Of a stretch of DNA of 64,000 nucleotides, positions 37,223 through 50,700 are shown piece after piece. This DNA comes from Mesocentrotus franciscanus. Lineage: Eukaryota; Echinodermata; Echinoidea; Camarodonta; Strongylocentrotidae. The notes below the pieces were generated by a model. That model had not been told where the DNA came from and did not search any database. It saw only the letters and a list, made by a program, of their open reading frames with translations. The stretch spans positions 9,882,927-9,946,926 of the forward strand of contig CP137683.1 of NCBI GenBank assembly GCA_037976565.1, written 5' to 3'. The translations under genes and the position numbers were made by a program. Each line of letters begins with the position of its first letter. The stretch's first letter is position 1.

Positions 37223-37929
37223 CTCACTGTTGTGTGTTATTTGTATACTGTCAGCTGTTCAGCGTTGAGGGTGTGTTATTTTCTCAGCTGATTGGGCGCG
37301 CGACACGGAAAGGCTGTGGATTGTGCTTTATCAAGCAAAGGTTTCATTGGTACACGCTGTCGCTCATTATAATCCGACTCTCATTGAAGATTGTCTCTGA
37401 GTGAAGGCAAAGATATTCACTTACCAAAATTGCTTCACTAACATTCGAACGATTCAATTCGATAAGTCGATTGAACATCATGAGTGCGTTCGCAGATTTT
37501 TGAAAGAATGATTTCATTTTTCAATGACGAACTTATTCTCCTCGAGTATATTGTATAGCAACAATATTTTGCATCGACGGCTTTTCCTGTCGACATCCTC
37601 GTGTATATTGGATAGCAATACTATTTTGTATTGTCAAATTTTTCCTGTCGATTAAAGAAAGGAATATACCCTGCAGCACTGATCGATATCGAACTCATCG
37701 ATGACTCCTAAGGATTTTGTTTAGTTTGACCAAAATGGTGAGTTATAGCAAACTGTCAGCATTAATAAAATAAAAATACCCCCCAACAAAAAAAATGATA
37801 ATAATAATAAAAAAATAAACAATAATAATAATAATAGTAATTTTTTAATTTCAACAATTTAATTTAAATATTAAATGCTAAAGGCCTTTACACTTATTTA
37901 CTTATTTACAGCAAGAGAAGTGAAATTTT

Positions 37930-38340
37930 GAACTTGGAATGAAACTGAAAAATTGCTATGTCATTTCGATTGCATGGAGCATAAACGTGGACATTAACCA
38001 AGCTTTAATGGAAAAGAAACTCACATCTTTTGAAATTTGGGCTTACAGAAGAAGGCATGGAAATTTGGAAACTAACAGAGAAATATTTCATATAGCAGGG
38101 CCTAAACAAGATATAATTATAGGAATATTTAGAGAAAGATAGGCGAGTAATGTTGTGGTCATATTAAAAGACGTCAGAGTCTGTTGAAAGATTTGTTAGA
38201 GGGAAAGGTAGAAAGTACTGGGCCGAGAGGGAAGTCGAGAACCAAATGGGAGGAGAAGATAGAGGCATAGAGTGGAATGACACTGCACTGGGAGAGGATA
38301 CCAGGATAGATAGAAAAGTGCTTGTTATGTACCGGACACA
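37930..38340 (+). mobile_element. Decayed C-terminal tail of a LINE reverse transcriptase
   Basis: Plus strand: KKLTSFEIWAYRRRHG, then after frame changes and stops GKVESTGPRGKSRTKWEEKI and SGMTLH. This matches the pattern (R-x-L-x-A-F-E-M-W-x-x-R-R, then E-G-K-x-x-G-x-R-x-R-G-R-x-x-x-x-W) common at the C-terminus of many animal LINE polyproteins. Several stops; inactive. Confidence 0.62.
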
Positions 38341-38647
38341 GGCCTACCTTTTTAAGACCTCCGTCTTCTTCCTTGTATTAAAGCCTGTATAAGGCTCTGA
38401 AAATTGTTTAAGTTCCTGTAATACATATAAATATCTGTCACTTGAGTATTTAATTGACATGAAAAAAAATGAAAGAGAAATGGAAGAAAGCAAATGTTAC
38501 TTTGAACTCGAACTTAGAAAGGAGCTAATCTTGTCGAAGTAAAGATAAAAAACAAACAGTGGATGCTACGACAGTTTCAATGATACAAAAAGACTGTGAC
38601 AATAATCATGATTTGATCATTACTTTTTTGTTCTATTTTACCAACAG

Positions 38648-38708
38648 AATATGGAACAGATGATTCGTTGGAAGATATTACATGGTATTACAACGTGTTT
38701 GTCAATCG
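38648..38708 (+). CDS. Exon 1 (coding) of the lectin-like gene: start codon and signal peptide
   Basis: A pyrimidine-rich tract and acceptor CAG precede the exon. ATG is at 38651 and the donor (gtatgt) follows 38708, in phase 1. It encodes MEQMIRWKILHGITTCLSI, whose hydrophobic stretch continues into the next exon (VLLVSS), as in a cleavable signal peptide. A second in-frame ATG three codons later is an alternative start. No domain identifies this exon on its own; the call rests on phase and the signal peptide. Confidence 0.6.
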
Positions 38709-41700
38709 GTATGTACTGCTTTATTATAAAAATGAACTATTTCGTTCTTTTTACCCTGATATGTATTGAGCAGTGGTTTGGCCCTTCAAATGCTTGAAAA
38801 TCTCATGTCTGTTGTAGTATCACAAACATTCTGTATGCAACAAATCACACTGTACATCATGTATGATGATGATAAAATGTGATAATGGCAATAATGATAT
38901 GATTAATGACGATGATGATGATGATAATGATGATGTTAATAATAATAATAAAAATAATAATTATAATAATAATAATGAAAGGTGCTTCAGGGGGTTATTG
39001 ATTTGCTTTTGCACGATTACAACTTAAAGCATTCAAAACCTTCTTTTTTTAATCAGATGTTCACGGTTACGAATAATTGTATTCTTTTCTGTTCTTTAAA
39101 ATAAATCTCACTCACAGTCTTACTGGTGTCATCAGAAGTAATCGACGGGGCAAATTCATCTTGTACGGATGGACTTGGCTTTAACTACACACTACCAATG
39201 TTTAAGGAGTGTAGGAAAAAACAGCATTCTAATGGCAGCCTGGTACAGACCATCCCAAAGCTCATATCTCTTCACATCGATCCTAGATGCCCCATAAGAA
39301 AGGGTACACCAGGAAGACCTCACACCTACAGAGTCTGCAGACACCCTGGTAAATACCCAGCTAAGCATACGATATCACTAACCCTTTTAATCGCTTTATG
39401 TCATCACATTCTATGGAGTATTTATGGTATTTAAACAAAAAATCTACCTCTTGTCAAGAGGCAAAGAAAAGTTAATGGGTATATTCATTATTCTTCCCTA
39501 TTTGACCCCCAAAACAATATGTATGAATAAAGACGAAAATAGGCAGATACTAAAACAATGATTTTGTGGTTTTGTGGAAACGTGGAGATTCGGTACTTAA
39601 TTTTCAAGGTAGCCCATTCAACTGTGATGCCTTCTTCATTGTAACGCTTTTCTGACTCGCAGCATATTACTTACGCATGTATTTCATTGCAATGTGTTTG
39701 CACTGTTCCTTGCGCAATAATGTCGAACGATGTTCACCCTCACACGGCGTTTCAGACTGCGTCAGTCGCTGACGCAGTGTTACGTCAGGAAAACAACGCC
39801 TCGTGTGCAACGGACATGACGCACCTCGTCACAGGCTTGTGTCTTGTCTTTCACGTTACGATTATCTAATTGTATGTGAAATTGGAAAGATGAAGCTTGT
39901 AAGGAATAATGGTAACTATTCGTTAATTCATACTTGTCACATTCTTCATCATAGGATTATAACAGTAGTCCGCTTTCCGCTTTCTCAGCCTTTTTATCAT
40001 GTAAATCTAAGCTTGGTCTGTTCTTCTTTTTTTTGTGTGTGGAAACGACTGTTTCTTGATTATTTTTTTAAATTTTTTTTATTATACATCCTCTATCCCT
40101 TTCCAGTTCCCCTATCTCCGTACCGTGCTCTTGCATCACGTATTATGTTTATAATGGTTCATGTAGGTGTGTGTGTGTGTGTGCGCGAGCAAGTTTGTTC
40201 TTCTGCCAGGGGTCATCAAAGTACAATCCTTTGGCTTCCGTTTCGGCCTTTGCGTTTCCAAACATCTTTTCTTGTTTTCTTGTCTTGCTTTGTTCAGGTG
40301 TTTGGTAATTTAAAAAAAAAATCGAATTATGCAAATTCTTTTACATTGTTGAAAACTTACGTAATCGTTAATTCTTTATGATTCATGTCATATTGTACAT
40401 TTATTCATTGTAATTTTACGTTTTGTGATTATCAACCATGCCATGCACATGTCTTCATGTTATATTTTTTACCTTATGTTTGGAAATATAAAAATGAAAT
40501 GAAGAAGAAAAAAATGGTGTATAATTATTTTGGAAATTACTATCCTAACCCTTGTGGATCAATGACAAAACATGTGATAAATGTAGAATGCCTAGTCTAA
40601 GGACAAACGCAGGTCAGAGATTCGAACCTTTGACTATTTGATAATCTGAATATATCTCTAAATATCACAGTGCTCCGACAAGGAAACACTCTTACAGGGT
40701 AGAAAATAATTTCGAAAAATCAACTCAAGGGCAATTTGAATGCCTTATTGTATAGAAATCATGTTCGCAATACTTAATTCGTAATAAAGTACACACATTT
40801 CAAAAGGTGACGCACAAGGCTATTGAAATCGCCTAAGATTGATTTTTCAAAAATAGTTGCTATTGTGTTCTCTGTAGAACGTGGTATCGCAGTTTGTAAT
40901 TAACACTCATTATGTTTATAATAGTCATTGTTTAAGCCTGTCTTCATATACTCACAGAAATCTAAAGGTAGATTGCTTTTATGAATACTTAATGTAGTGA
41001 TTACAATGATTGCCGCCTGTGATCAAATTATATGAAATTTTAAAATCATCGCATTCAAAGAGAGAGAGAGGGAGAGAGAGAGAGTGAGGGAGATAGAGGG
41101 AGAAAGAGGGGAATAGAGAGAGAGAGAGAGGGAGAGATAGAGATAAAGGAGAGAGAGAGAGAGGGGAAATGGGATCTTGACAATGATCTGTCAGCGGATG
41201 AATATATTCTCTGTTTATCCAAAGATATTAAGTTATTGTGAGCCCGCTATTTACAGTGGATGATATTGTCTCCCGAATTCATTCATTCAATAGATTTTCT
41301 GAGAAGATATTATGCATGAGCCGACTTCATTCTGTAATTACTGATTAACACAAGTTTAGTGTCTATGGGACCGTCTTACGCTTAGAAAAAAAAGATAATA
41401 ATGATTACAATAATTATAATAATAAAAGTAGTAGTAGTAGTAATAATAATAATAATAATAATAATAGTAATAATGTTAATAATAATACCAATACCAATGA
41501 TGATGATGATAATAATAATAATCATAATAATAATAATAATAATAATAATCATAATGATAATAATAATAATGATCAAAATAATAACATTATTACCAATAGT
41601 AAACACACTTTTGTAGAACTTAATACAACGTTTCTAAACGTTTAACATTGCAATTAATATTACCTCGGTCATTGGATTTAACTGTTAAATCGCAGATTAT

Positions 41701-44700
41701 AGTGCTTACACGCACCACTCCTTTGGGAGTATTCTGGCCAGGAGCCATGTTACAATGCCGACACATACCAATGCAACCACATCAATGTTCGCATCCTTCC
41801 TGATACCAATGAAAGACCTGGGTGAAGAGTGGACAATTTCCAAAAACTGTCTTGCCAAACGACCATTAGTGCCAAGCCAAGGCTCGAACCCACGACCTTT
41901 GCATTTCCAGTCAAGTGTTTTAACCATTCGAATAAGACACCTTCACTTTCACTGTTCCTACTGTTTTCTGGAGCGTTTATCTATTTCAAGACATTATCTA
42001 GCCCAGCAGTTGCTCTCAGACCTGGCTTGTACGCCGACACCAAAATAACTGGCTAACTTCGGATCATCGAGTCATCGCGTTTGGGTCGGGAGGACGCGGT
42101 ACCCGACCTTTTGTGAAATCATGCCCCTTTAATTCACGAAATTTCGGGAGTAATGTTTGTGAAATTAACCCCTGTCATCAAAAAATGGTCTGATCCAATT
42201 TACCAGACACTTTGTAAAGACCCTACGGCATATCTACGAAAGGTCGCGTCCTTAACGTGAATCGCCACATGATCTTCTGTTTTCGTTTCACGAAAGGTCG
42301 TGTAACGCGAAGACCCGACCGAACACGATGACCCGATAATTCGAAGTAAGCAAAAACACGTGGACTAATTTTCCTTCAGTGTTCATGTTTTGGGTTTTAA
42401 ATCGCTGATCGCTGACTTAAACACTGATACCAATGTACCCCTCGTTTCCCCTCCTTTTGCTTGTCGTGTTAACTTGCTTTATTTTCGATCATAAAGAGTA
42501 TCACTATTTTACAAATTCATGAAAATCCGTTTCTAGTAAAAGAAAGAAGTGTTTTTTTTTTAGCCAGTTTGTGTTTCTATACTACAGAATGATAATATAA
42601 AATGCCCACAAAATCTTCTTCGTTAGAAAAAAACACACAACCTGTTTGTAAAAGGAGCCTATTCAGGTATTACAATTGCATTGAAGTTGATTTATCGCAA
42701 GTCTTTCCTATCGTTTGTCACATATCATTAATATGGTAGATTAGTCTATATACAGTACATTTGACGAACCGGAAGGTCGAATCATATACATTTTAATATA
42801 TACAAATATACAAAAACTGGTAATTATTAGTGTAACGGGTTGGGTATGAATGGATATGTCTATAAAGCATAAACCTATCACTAGGGGGGGGGGTGGAACC
42901 TGGTGTAGTGATTCTTTAAACATAGGTAAGGCTGTTTGAAGAGTATTTTGCAGAATATGATTCGATTTCTTCAATGTGAACATCCACTCTTGGTTTAAAA
43001 TTAAACTCGTCATAAATATTTAAAGCAACCCCACCTTCTCTTCCTGATGCACAATCTGCTCGAATCATGGTATAATGTTCTAAATTAAATAAGGGAGGGA
43101 ATTTATATTCAGCCATGTTTTTGAGATGGCTATTACAGAAAAGGGAAAATTCTTTACCGTGTATAGGAGAATTTCAATAAATTCAAAGTTTTTATCGAAG
43201 CTTCTGGCATTACAGTGTAAGATACCGATGAGAATTTCTTTTACTATGAATGTCCATGAATTGCAATACAAATTTATCTGAAGTATGATATTGACAGTCC
43301 TGGTCATTACCTGATAACAGTATATTAGCTGGATCAACGCTCGCGCCGATAAGGGGAGTTTCCTTCGAAACAGGTTTTACAGAGACTCTGTGAACGTATT
43401 TTGGTTAAAGGTATCTTCTTGAGAGTGATAGTATTACAGTAGGGGATAAGTTGTGCAGAACGAAGGAGAGTTGAAGGTATGGTGCTAAAATATGTGTAGA
43501 AGTAGAAGTACACAGATGAAGATGAAATGAAGATGAAAAGTAAACTAGTGAAATTCAAAAGGAATTTCATATTTCTCTTCCCTGGAGGTTAACATATAAA
43601 TTGGTTTCCCCTAACGTAACCAACCAATAAAATATAAATACAAATCGCCTTTAAATACTGAAAGTAAACATCATATAACTTGAACTATAGCGATATAGGG
43701 AATAAACGAAATATGACATGGCGACTGGTGTTTACTGATGTAAAAGTCAGCATAATTAGAAGAAAAATCCGCATATTTTGAGGAAAAAACGAAAAAGGAG
43801 GAGGAAAACAATTTGATTAGTCTAGTTTACATTTATATTCACCACTCTCCATTTCATAGTGACGAGTGTGTTATACAGAAATGGCGAAACCGATTACAAA
43901 CGAGTTTCAAACAAGAGCACCGCGTAATTCACTAATCAGGAGTCCATACTTTCAGTTCATGGGTTGTACGACCTGTTTAAATTCTCTTACATATAATCAA
44001 AGCATTTAGTTTGTAAAATATATATCTAAAGTGCCATAAACCATGACTGCGAGGATTATTTGAGAATCGAGAGTTGGTACACAGTCAATGAAAGAGATCA
44101 GTGTTTTCGTCTTCCTCGAGTGTCACTCAGGATTCGTAACTCATTTGTACACAGTATACCCCAAAATATTGTTTACATTCAAATTGACACGATAATAGTT
44201 TGATAAGAAATAATTGGAGTATAGTATACATGGAGAACATTCATCGCTAAAGATACAAATATCAGTAACTAGATAGTCTACCCGTATATGAGATCAGGCA
44301 GAGATACTCTAACATTCATAATGTACAACAAATGTTTTGTTGTAAAACATAATTATACTGCTGTCATGTAGTTGATTTATAGTGCATGTGGAGTTGAATA
44401 ATTGCCCCTCCATTTACCCTTTCCTCTTCTTTTTCTTCTCTTTAAGATTGTGTCAATTTCAGTAAAGCGAGAATGTTGACACAAAAGGGAAAAAAGAAGA
44501 AAAAGAAAGGAAAAGAAAATATATGTAAGATAAAACAAGCCGAGCAGCATTAGAAGTGGGCCTGTTATACAACCTAGTGCTTCTACTGATCGTTTGAGAT
44601 GAATTAAAAAGGGGAAAAGAAGGATTCATTAACAAATTGCATCTCATTTACAAACATGACAACAGCTGTACAATATAAATGTATGGATGAATTGCATTGA

Positions 44701-47700
44701 CATGGTAATACAATGTATGGAAATTCAAATAAGCAAGAGTAGCTCTCTTATCATTACATCACTGTGGAAATGGAAATTATGGCTCCAAAATACTTGTCAT
44801 GTTTACCCGAAGTTATGGTTGTCATGAAATTGAATGAAACTGCATTAAACACACTCCAGAATTTATGTTAAGTGAAACCAAAAGACATTTGTTAATTTGC
44901 ATCTCATTTACAACCATGGCAACCGTAACAGACATTGTACGTTTTACGAGATAAATGCTTGAAAGAAGTCACCCAGACATAGTGATATAACAAATGGGAA
45001 TGCAGACCAGGAACTCTATCATCACGATCATTACACTTCGGACAGAAGTTGCGTTGCATACATATTATTTTAGTTCTTCATGTTGCTTATGTTATCTGCT
45101 GTCATGTAGTGAAGTAAAGTTGCAAGTAGGATTGTAAACTTTCTTAAAATTGTGTCGACTTCAGTTAGATGTGATAAAGAAAATGAAAAAGCAGAGCAGC
45201 ACTCGGGATACGCCTTTTCTACACCTCAGTGCTTCTGATGCACGTGTGGGGTTAATTAAAATTAAACAAAAGACTCACTCACAAAATGCATCTAATTTAC
45301 AACCATGACAACAGTAACAGACACTGTACGTTGTACAAGATAAATGCATTAATGAATCACACACACACACACACACGTATAGTGGTGAAACAAAAAATAT
45401 ACCATTACATCATTGCGAAAATGTTTTATGCATAGAACGCAGAAATTCAGTTCGCAGTTACCTGGTTTTAATGTCGTCATACATGGTAAGAAAAAAATGC
45501 ATATATTTATTTATTTATTTATTTATTTATTTCTAATCTTTTGTCAGGGTAGCCCATTCACCGATAAGTAGTGGTCTTCCATGGGGCCCTGAATAAACAT
45601 GAACATATTTACATAAAAAAGCATAACGTTTATACAGAACAGTTAAAAAAAAAAATCCATGGTACATTTAGAAAGAAGTAACTCAGCAATAATCGACGTG
45701 GCACAAACGAATACTCGTTTGCAAAATAATTATATATCATTAACCTAGTTCAACTGTAATGTCAATAGAAAAATATTGATTAAGTCACAATTATGTGAAT
45801 AAATCATGTTAATATAACAGAACATGCACGTAGTGTATGTTTGGCTGAGCTGTTCACAAATTACAACTTTGTTTAAACAATCTCTTAAATGAATTGACAG
45901 TAGAAGCCGTTCTCATCGAATTGTCTAGCTTATTCCATTAAAATATAGAAGAAACAATTGGGCTACACTTATAACAATCAGTGTGAAATCTGGGCACACG
46001 TAAACATCCACTGTCTATTTGCCTTGTATGATGCTCATGTACATCATTAGGATTGATTAAGCCTACCTGAAGGTAAGAAGGTGCTAAGTTATGAACGCGT
46101 TTATATATCATCATAACACGACTTAACTCAAACCGTTTGTCTAGTGTCATCCATTTAAGACTTGTGAACAAATCAGCCGACGGTGTGTCATATGTCTTGT
46201 TCAATATTATTCTTGCGGCCCTCTTTTGAATTTTCTGCAGCTTAGTTGTATGGGAATGAAATCTGTTCGACCATACAACAGAGCAGTAATCTAATCGTGG
46301 CAACACTAAACTGTTATAAAGTAACTTTAAGGATTGTTCAGGCAAAAAACTCTTTGCTCTCTTTATCATGCTAATGTTTTTCTGGGTAAGTTTACTTACG
46401 TTTTCGATTTGTTTAGACGATTTCAATTCTTCATCTATCAAAAGGCCTAAGCATTTAGTGAATTGAACTCTTTTAATCAAATTGCCATTTAATGAAATGG
46501 TGAAAGATTCAATTTTCCTGAGATTAGCACGAGAGCCTATTATCATGACACATGTTTTTTCAGTGTTAAGAACGAGACGATTTTCCTTAATCCATGCCAT
46601 GACTCTATTTAATGCAACAGTTAATTTTTCTTCCACAACAGTTGCATCATTTGCACTGACGGTAAGTGTCGTATCGTCAGCATACATATCTATGATACCT
46701 TCAGGAGTACATTCAGGTAGACTGTTAACATAAATTGAAAATAAAAGGGGACCAAGAATTGAACCTTGAGGCACACCTTATTTGATGGTTGATGGATGCG
46801 ACTTGGCTCCTTTGAATTGGGTCACTTGTTGTCGATCACCTAAATATGATTTGAACCAATAAATAGTCCTATTACTACAACCTATTCAAGCTAGTTTATG
46901 TAAAAGTAGCTCATGGTCAACAATATCAAAAGCCTTCCGAAGATCTATAAAGGCAACTCCAGAAATTTCTTTGTTATCAATATTCAACGACCATTGATTT
47001 ACAAGTTTTGCAATGGCAGTAGCTGTTGAATGTTTAGGTCTAAAACCAGACTGATTACGGTGTAATAACTGATTCTCGTCCAAGAATTCACTGAGTTGTT
47101 GATGGACGGCCCTTTCAATAATTTTACTCACGATGGGTAATATTGAAATGGGGCGGTAATTATTCAAAGAAGAAATATCTCCAGATTTAAATATAGGTAC
47201 TACCCGAGCCTTTTTCCATTCACGTGGAACAACTCCTGTAGACAGGGATTTGTTAATGATATCACAAAGAGACTCTGCGATAACATTCTTCGTCATCTTA
47301 ATATATGTGTGTATGAATCATTCTGACATATATTTGAACGTGAAACAAGCACAAAGTAACATCTGCATAGAACTGGCAAGATGTTTTATACTCTTTTTTT
47401 AAACTTCACTATACCAGTTATGTATAAAATATGTCAAGCCAGTGTTACTGATGTCGTGCCGTTAAGTAGAGTTTCAAATAGAAAATATATCAATTTCTTA
47501 AAGTTGTTCCGATTTCCGAGGCAAGCAGCTCACATATGGTGTGCAATGATAATGTAATTCATTTTTAAAAATCATACTGAAATAGTTTTATACAATGTGT
47601 ATGCATAACAAACAAAAAGCAATGCTTTCCAGTTATGTCACTGATCTCAGAACATTTGAAATTATCGTCCTATCTACCTTTAATATACAAGATAGACTGT

Positions 47701-50700
47701 AGTGTAATGATACACTTTATATCATAAATAGAGTGTGATAGTACCATAGAAATATATTATTTCAATATATCTGTTCAGGTAATACTCTGTCTTACTATTT
47801 ACAAAGTCTTTATGCGTTCTTTTCGCACCAGTGCACCGTCGGCCCTGCGTTTCGTTCGCATCTGTGCACCAATCACAGTATGTGCTATTCATACACAAAT
47901 TACACACAATTGCACATTCGCATCGGCCCTATGATGCATTGTTTGTGTGGTTCATCCACTCACCGTTCGCAAATGTGACTTCATAGTATAGCTTATGGCG
48001 CGCCGTTTGACCAATAATTCAGATAAACACTGTTTATCGCCGATAAACACTGTTTATCGTCGAAAAACACTGTTTATCGACCGATAAACACTGTTTATCA
48101 AGCGATAAACACTGTTTATCGGCGATAAACAATGTTTATCAAGCGATAAACACTGTTTATCGAGAGAAACTATGTTTTTCGACTGATAAACACAGTTTCT
48201 CTCGATAAACAGTGTTTATCGGTGATAAACAGTGTTTTTCGGCGATAAACACTGTTTATCGAGAGAAACTGTGTTTTTCAGTCGATAAACAGTGTTTATC
48301 GGCGATAAACAGTGTTTATCTGAATTATTGGTCAAACGGCGCGCACTCGTATTCCAGATCAGAGCCATATGCACTACTCTGCACGTTAGTCAGGTGGCTT
48401 AGTGAATTACCGTTACTTGCCTGATAAAAGCACCATTTTTGGTACAGGGCTTCCTTAGGACCTACTAAACGATATTAGGCTAGGAGCCCCGGCAAAAATG
48501 TCAATTTAAGGCTGGGGGGCGGGGCGTCTTTTTGGAGCCCCCAAATAATTTTATAACATTGATTTGTTGTACAAATATCATTTTTGGTACAGAGCTTCCT
48601 TAGGACCTACTGAACGATATTAGGGTAGGAGTCCCCGGCAAGAATATCATATAAGGGTGTGGGGCGGGGGCGTCGCCTCGTAGCCCACAAATAATTTATA
48701 AGGTATATAATTTATTTTTGTTGTACAAACGCCATTTTTGGTACAGGGCTTCATTTCAATTCAATTCAATTCAAGGTTTATTAAAAAAAACATGTGTCGC
48801 AGCCCAATGGCTTAATCGGTCATGTGTACAATTAAAAGACACTTTACATATTTCAAATATAAAATACAGTTACATTTGATTTGTCAATTTTGAAATATAT
48901 ATAGTTAATATGGTAATATTGCTTGGGCAGCAAAAAAAAACAAAAAAACAGAAGATAACATGAAGTCTGAAAAACGGAGAGGAGAAACATTAAGAAAAGA
49001 AGTAAAGAGGAAGTTATAAAAGTACATGTACATCAAAAATATAAATTGCATACATGTACTTTTAAAGAGTCATTAAGACAATATACGAATATAAAAATAG
49101 AAATGAAAATATTCTTTTCATAACATTGTTGACGTTTGATATTGCAAGTATTTGTATTATTGCTTAGAAAATGATATAAAGAACTACAATTATGGTACTT
49201 TAAAATTCTTTTCACTTCAGATATAAAGTGGCTATTGAAGGGAAAGGGAACAGTGTTTTGTTATATTGGTGTGTTATTATCTTATGGAGAGTAACAATCA
49301 GGAAACTTCAACATTTATGAAAGGAGTATAATACAAATAAAAATTAAAAAAATGAATTCATCTATTTCGATTAATTGGGTTTGGCTTTATTGAGAAGATC
49401 GACAAAGTAAGGTAGGGGCTATTTCGGAAACGATTGGTTTTGCACTTGAATTGTTGATATCTAGATGCATGGCGTAAGGAGATGGGTATGTTTTTCCGAA
49501 GAGGTAACCAGGTACTACATGTTGGGTGTTTAGCTAAGGATGTAGTTGAATGATGGTAGGGTAGGAGCCCCCGGCATAACTATTCATATAATGTGTGATT
49601 GGAGACCCCGTGGCGTTTGTACAACAACAACTCAATGGTATATTACCTTATAAATTATTTGTGGACTACGAGGCGATGCCCCCGCCCCACACCCTTATAT
49701 GATATTCTTGCCGGGGGCTCCTACCTAATATCGTTCAGTAGGTCCTAAGGAAGCCCTGTACAAAAATGGCATTTGTATAACAACAAATCAATGTTATATT
49801 ACCTTATAAATTATTTGGGGCTACGAGGCGACGCCCCCGCCCCACACCCTTATATGATATTCTTGCCGGGGGCTTCTACCCTAATATCGTTCAGTAGTTC
49901 CTAAGGAAGCCCTTTACCAAAAATGGTATTTATACAACAACAAATCAATGTTATGAAATTATTTGGGGGCTCCAAAAAGACGCCCCCGCCCCGCACCCTA
50001 AAATTGAAATTTTTGCCGGGGGCTCCTAGTCTAATATAGTTTAGTAGGTCCTAAGGAAGCCCTGTACCAAAAATGGTGCTTTTATCAGGCAAGTAACGGT
50101 AATTTCAATAAGCCACCTGACTAACGTGCAGAGTAGTGCATACGGCTCTGATCTGGAATACGAGTGCGCGCCATTTGCCCAATAAATCAGATAAACAGTG
50201 TTTATCGCCGAAAAACTCTGTTTATCGAGAGAAACTATGTTTATCGACTGAAAACACAGTTTCTCTCGATAAACAGTGTTTATCGGTGATAAACAGTGTT
50301 TATCGGCGATAAACAGTGTTTATCAAGCGATAAACACTGTTTATCGAGAGAAACTATGTTTTCGACTGATAAACACAGTTTCTCTCGATAAACAGTGTTT
50401 ATCGGCGATAAACACTGTTTTCGGCGATAAACACTGTTTATCGAGAGAAACTGTGTTTTTCAGTCGATAAACATAGTTTCTCTCGATAAACAGTGTTTAT
50501 CGCTTGATAAACAGTGTTTATCGCTCGATAAACAGTGTTTTTCGGCGATAAACAGTGTTTATCGGCGATAAACAGTGTTTATCTGAATTATTGGTCAAAC
50601 GGCGCGCCATAATAGCTTGTCATAGGATATTTCGGAGTAATTTTGTGTTTTTCTTTGCATTAGTTTCGACCGAATAGACGGCTGTTAAGCTATGGTCACA

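Noticed and set aside
41382..41616. Poly-isoleucine open frames on both strands
   Set aside because: Translated (AAT)n/(ATG)n microsatellite.
50276..50470. Open frame across the palindrome array
   Set aside because: The reading frame is a translation of the 17-bp repeat (recurrent phrases such as CLSAINTV) and has no start context or splice sites.
48018..50583. CRISPR-like array
   Set aside because: Repeats are back-to-back palindromes with 3-5 base spacers and lie inside matched inverted ends of a transposon in a eukaryotic intron; there are no unique spacers or cas genes.
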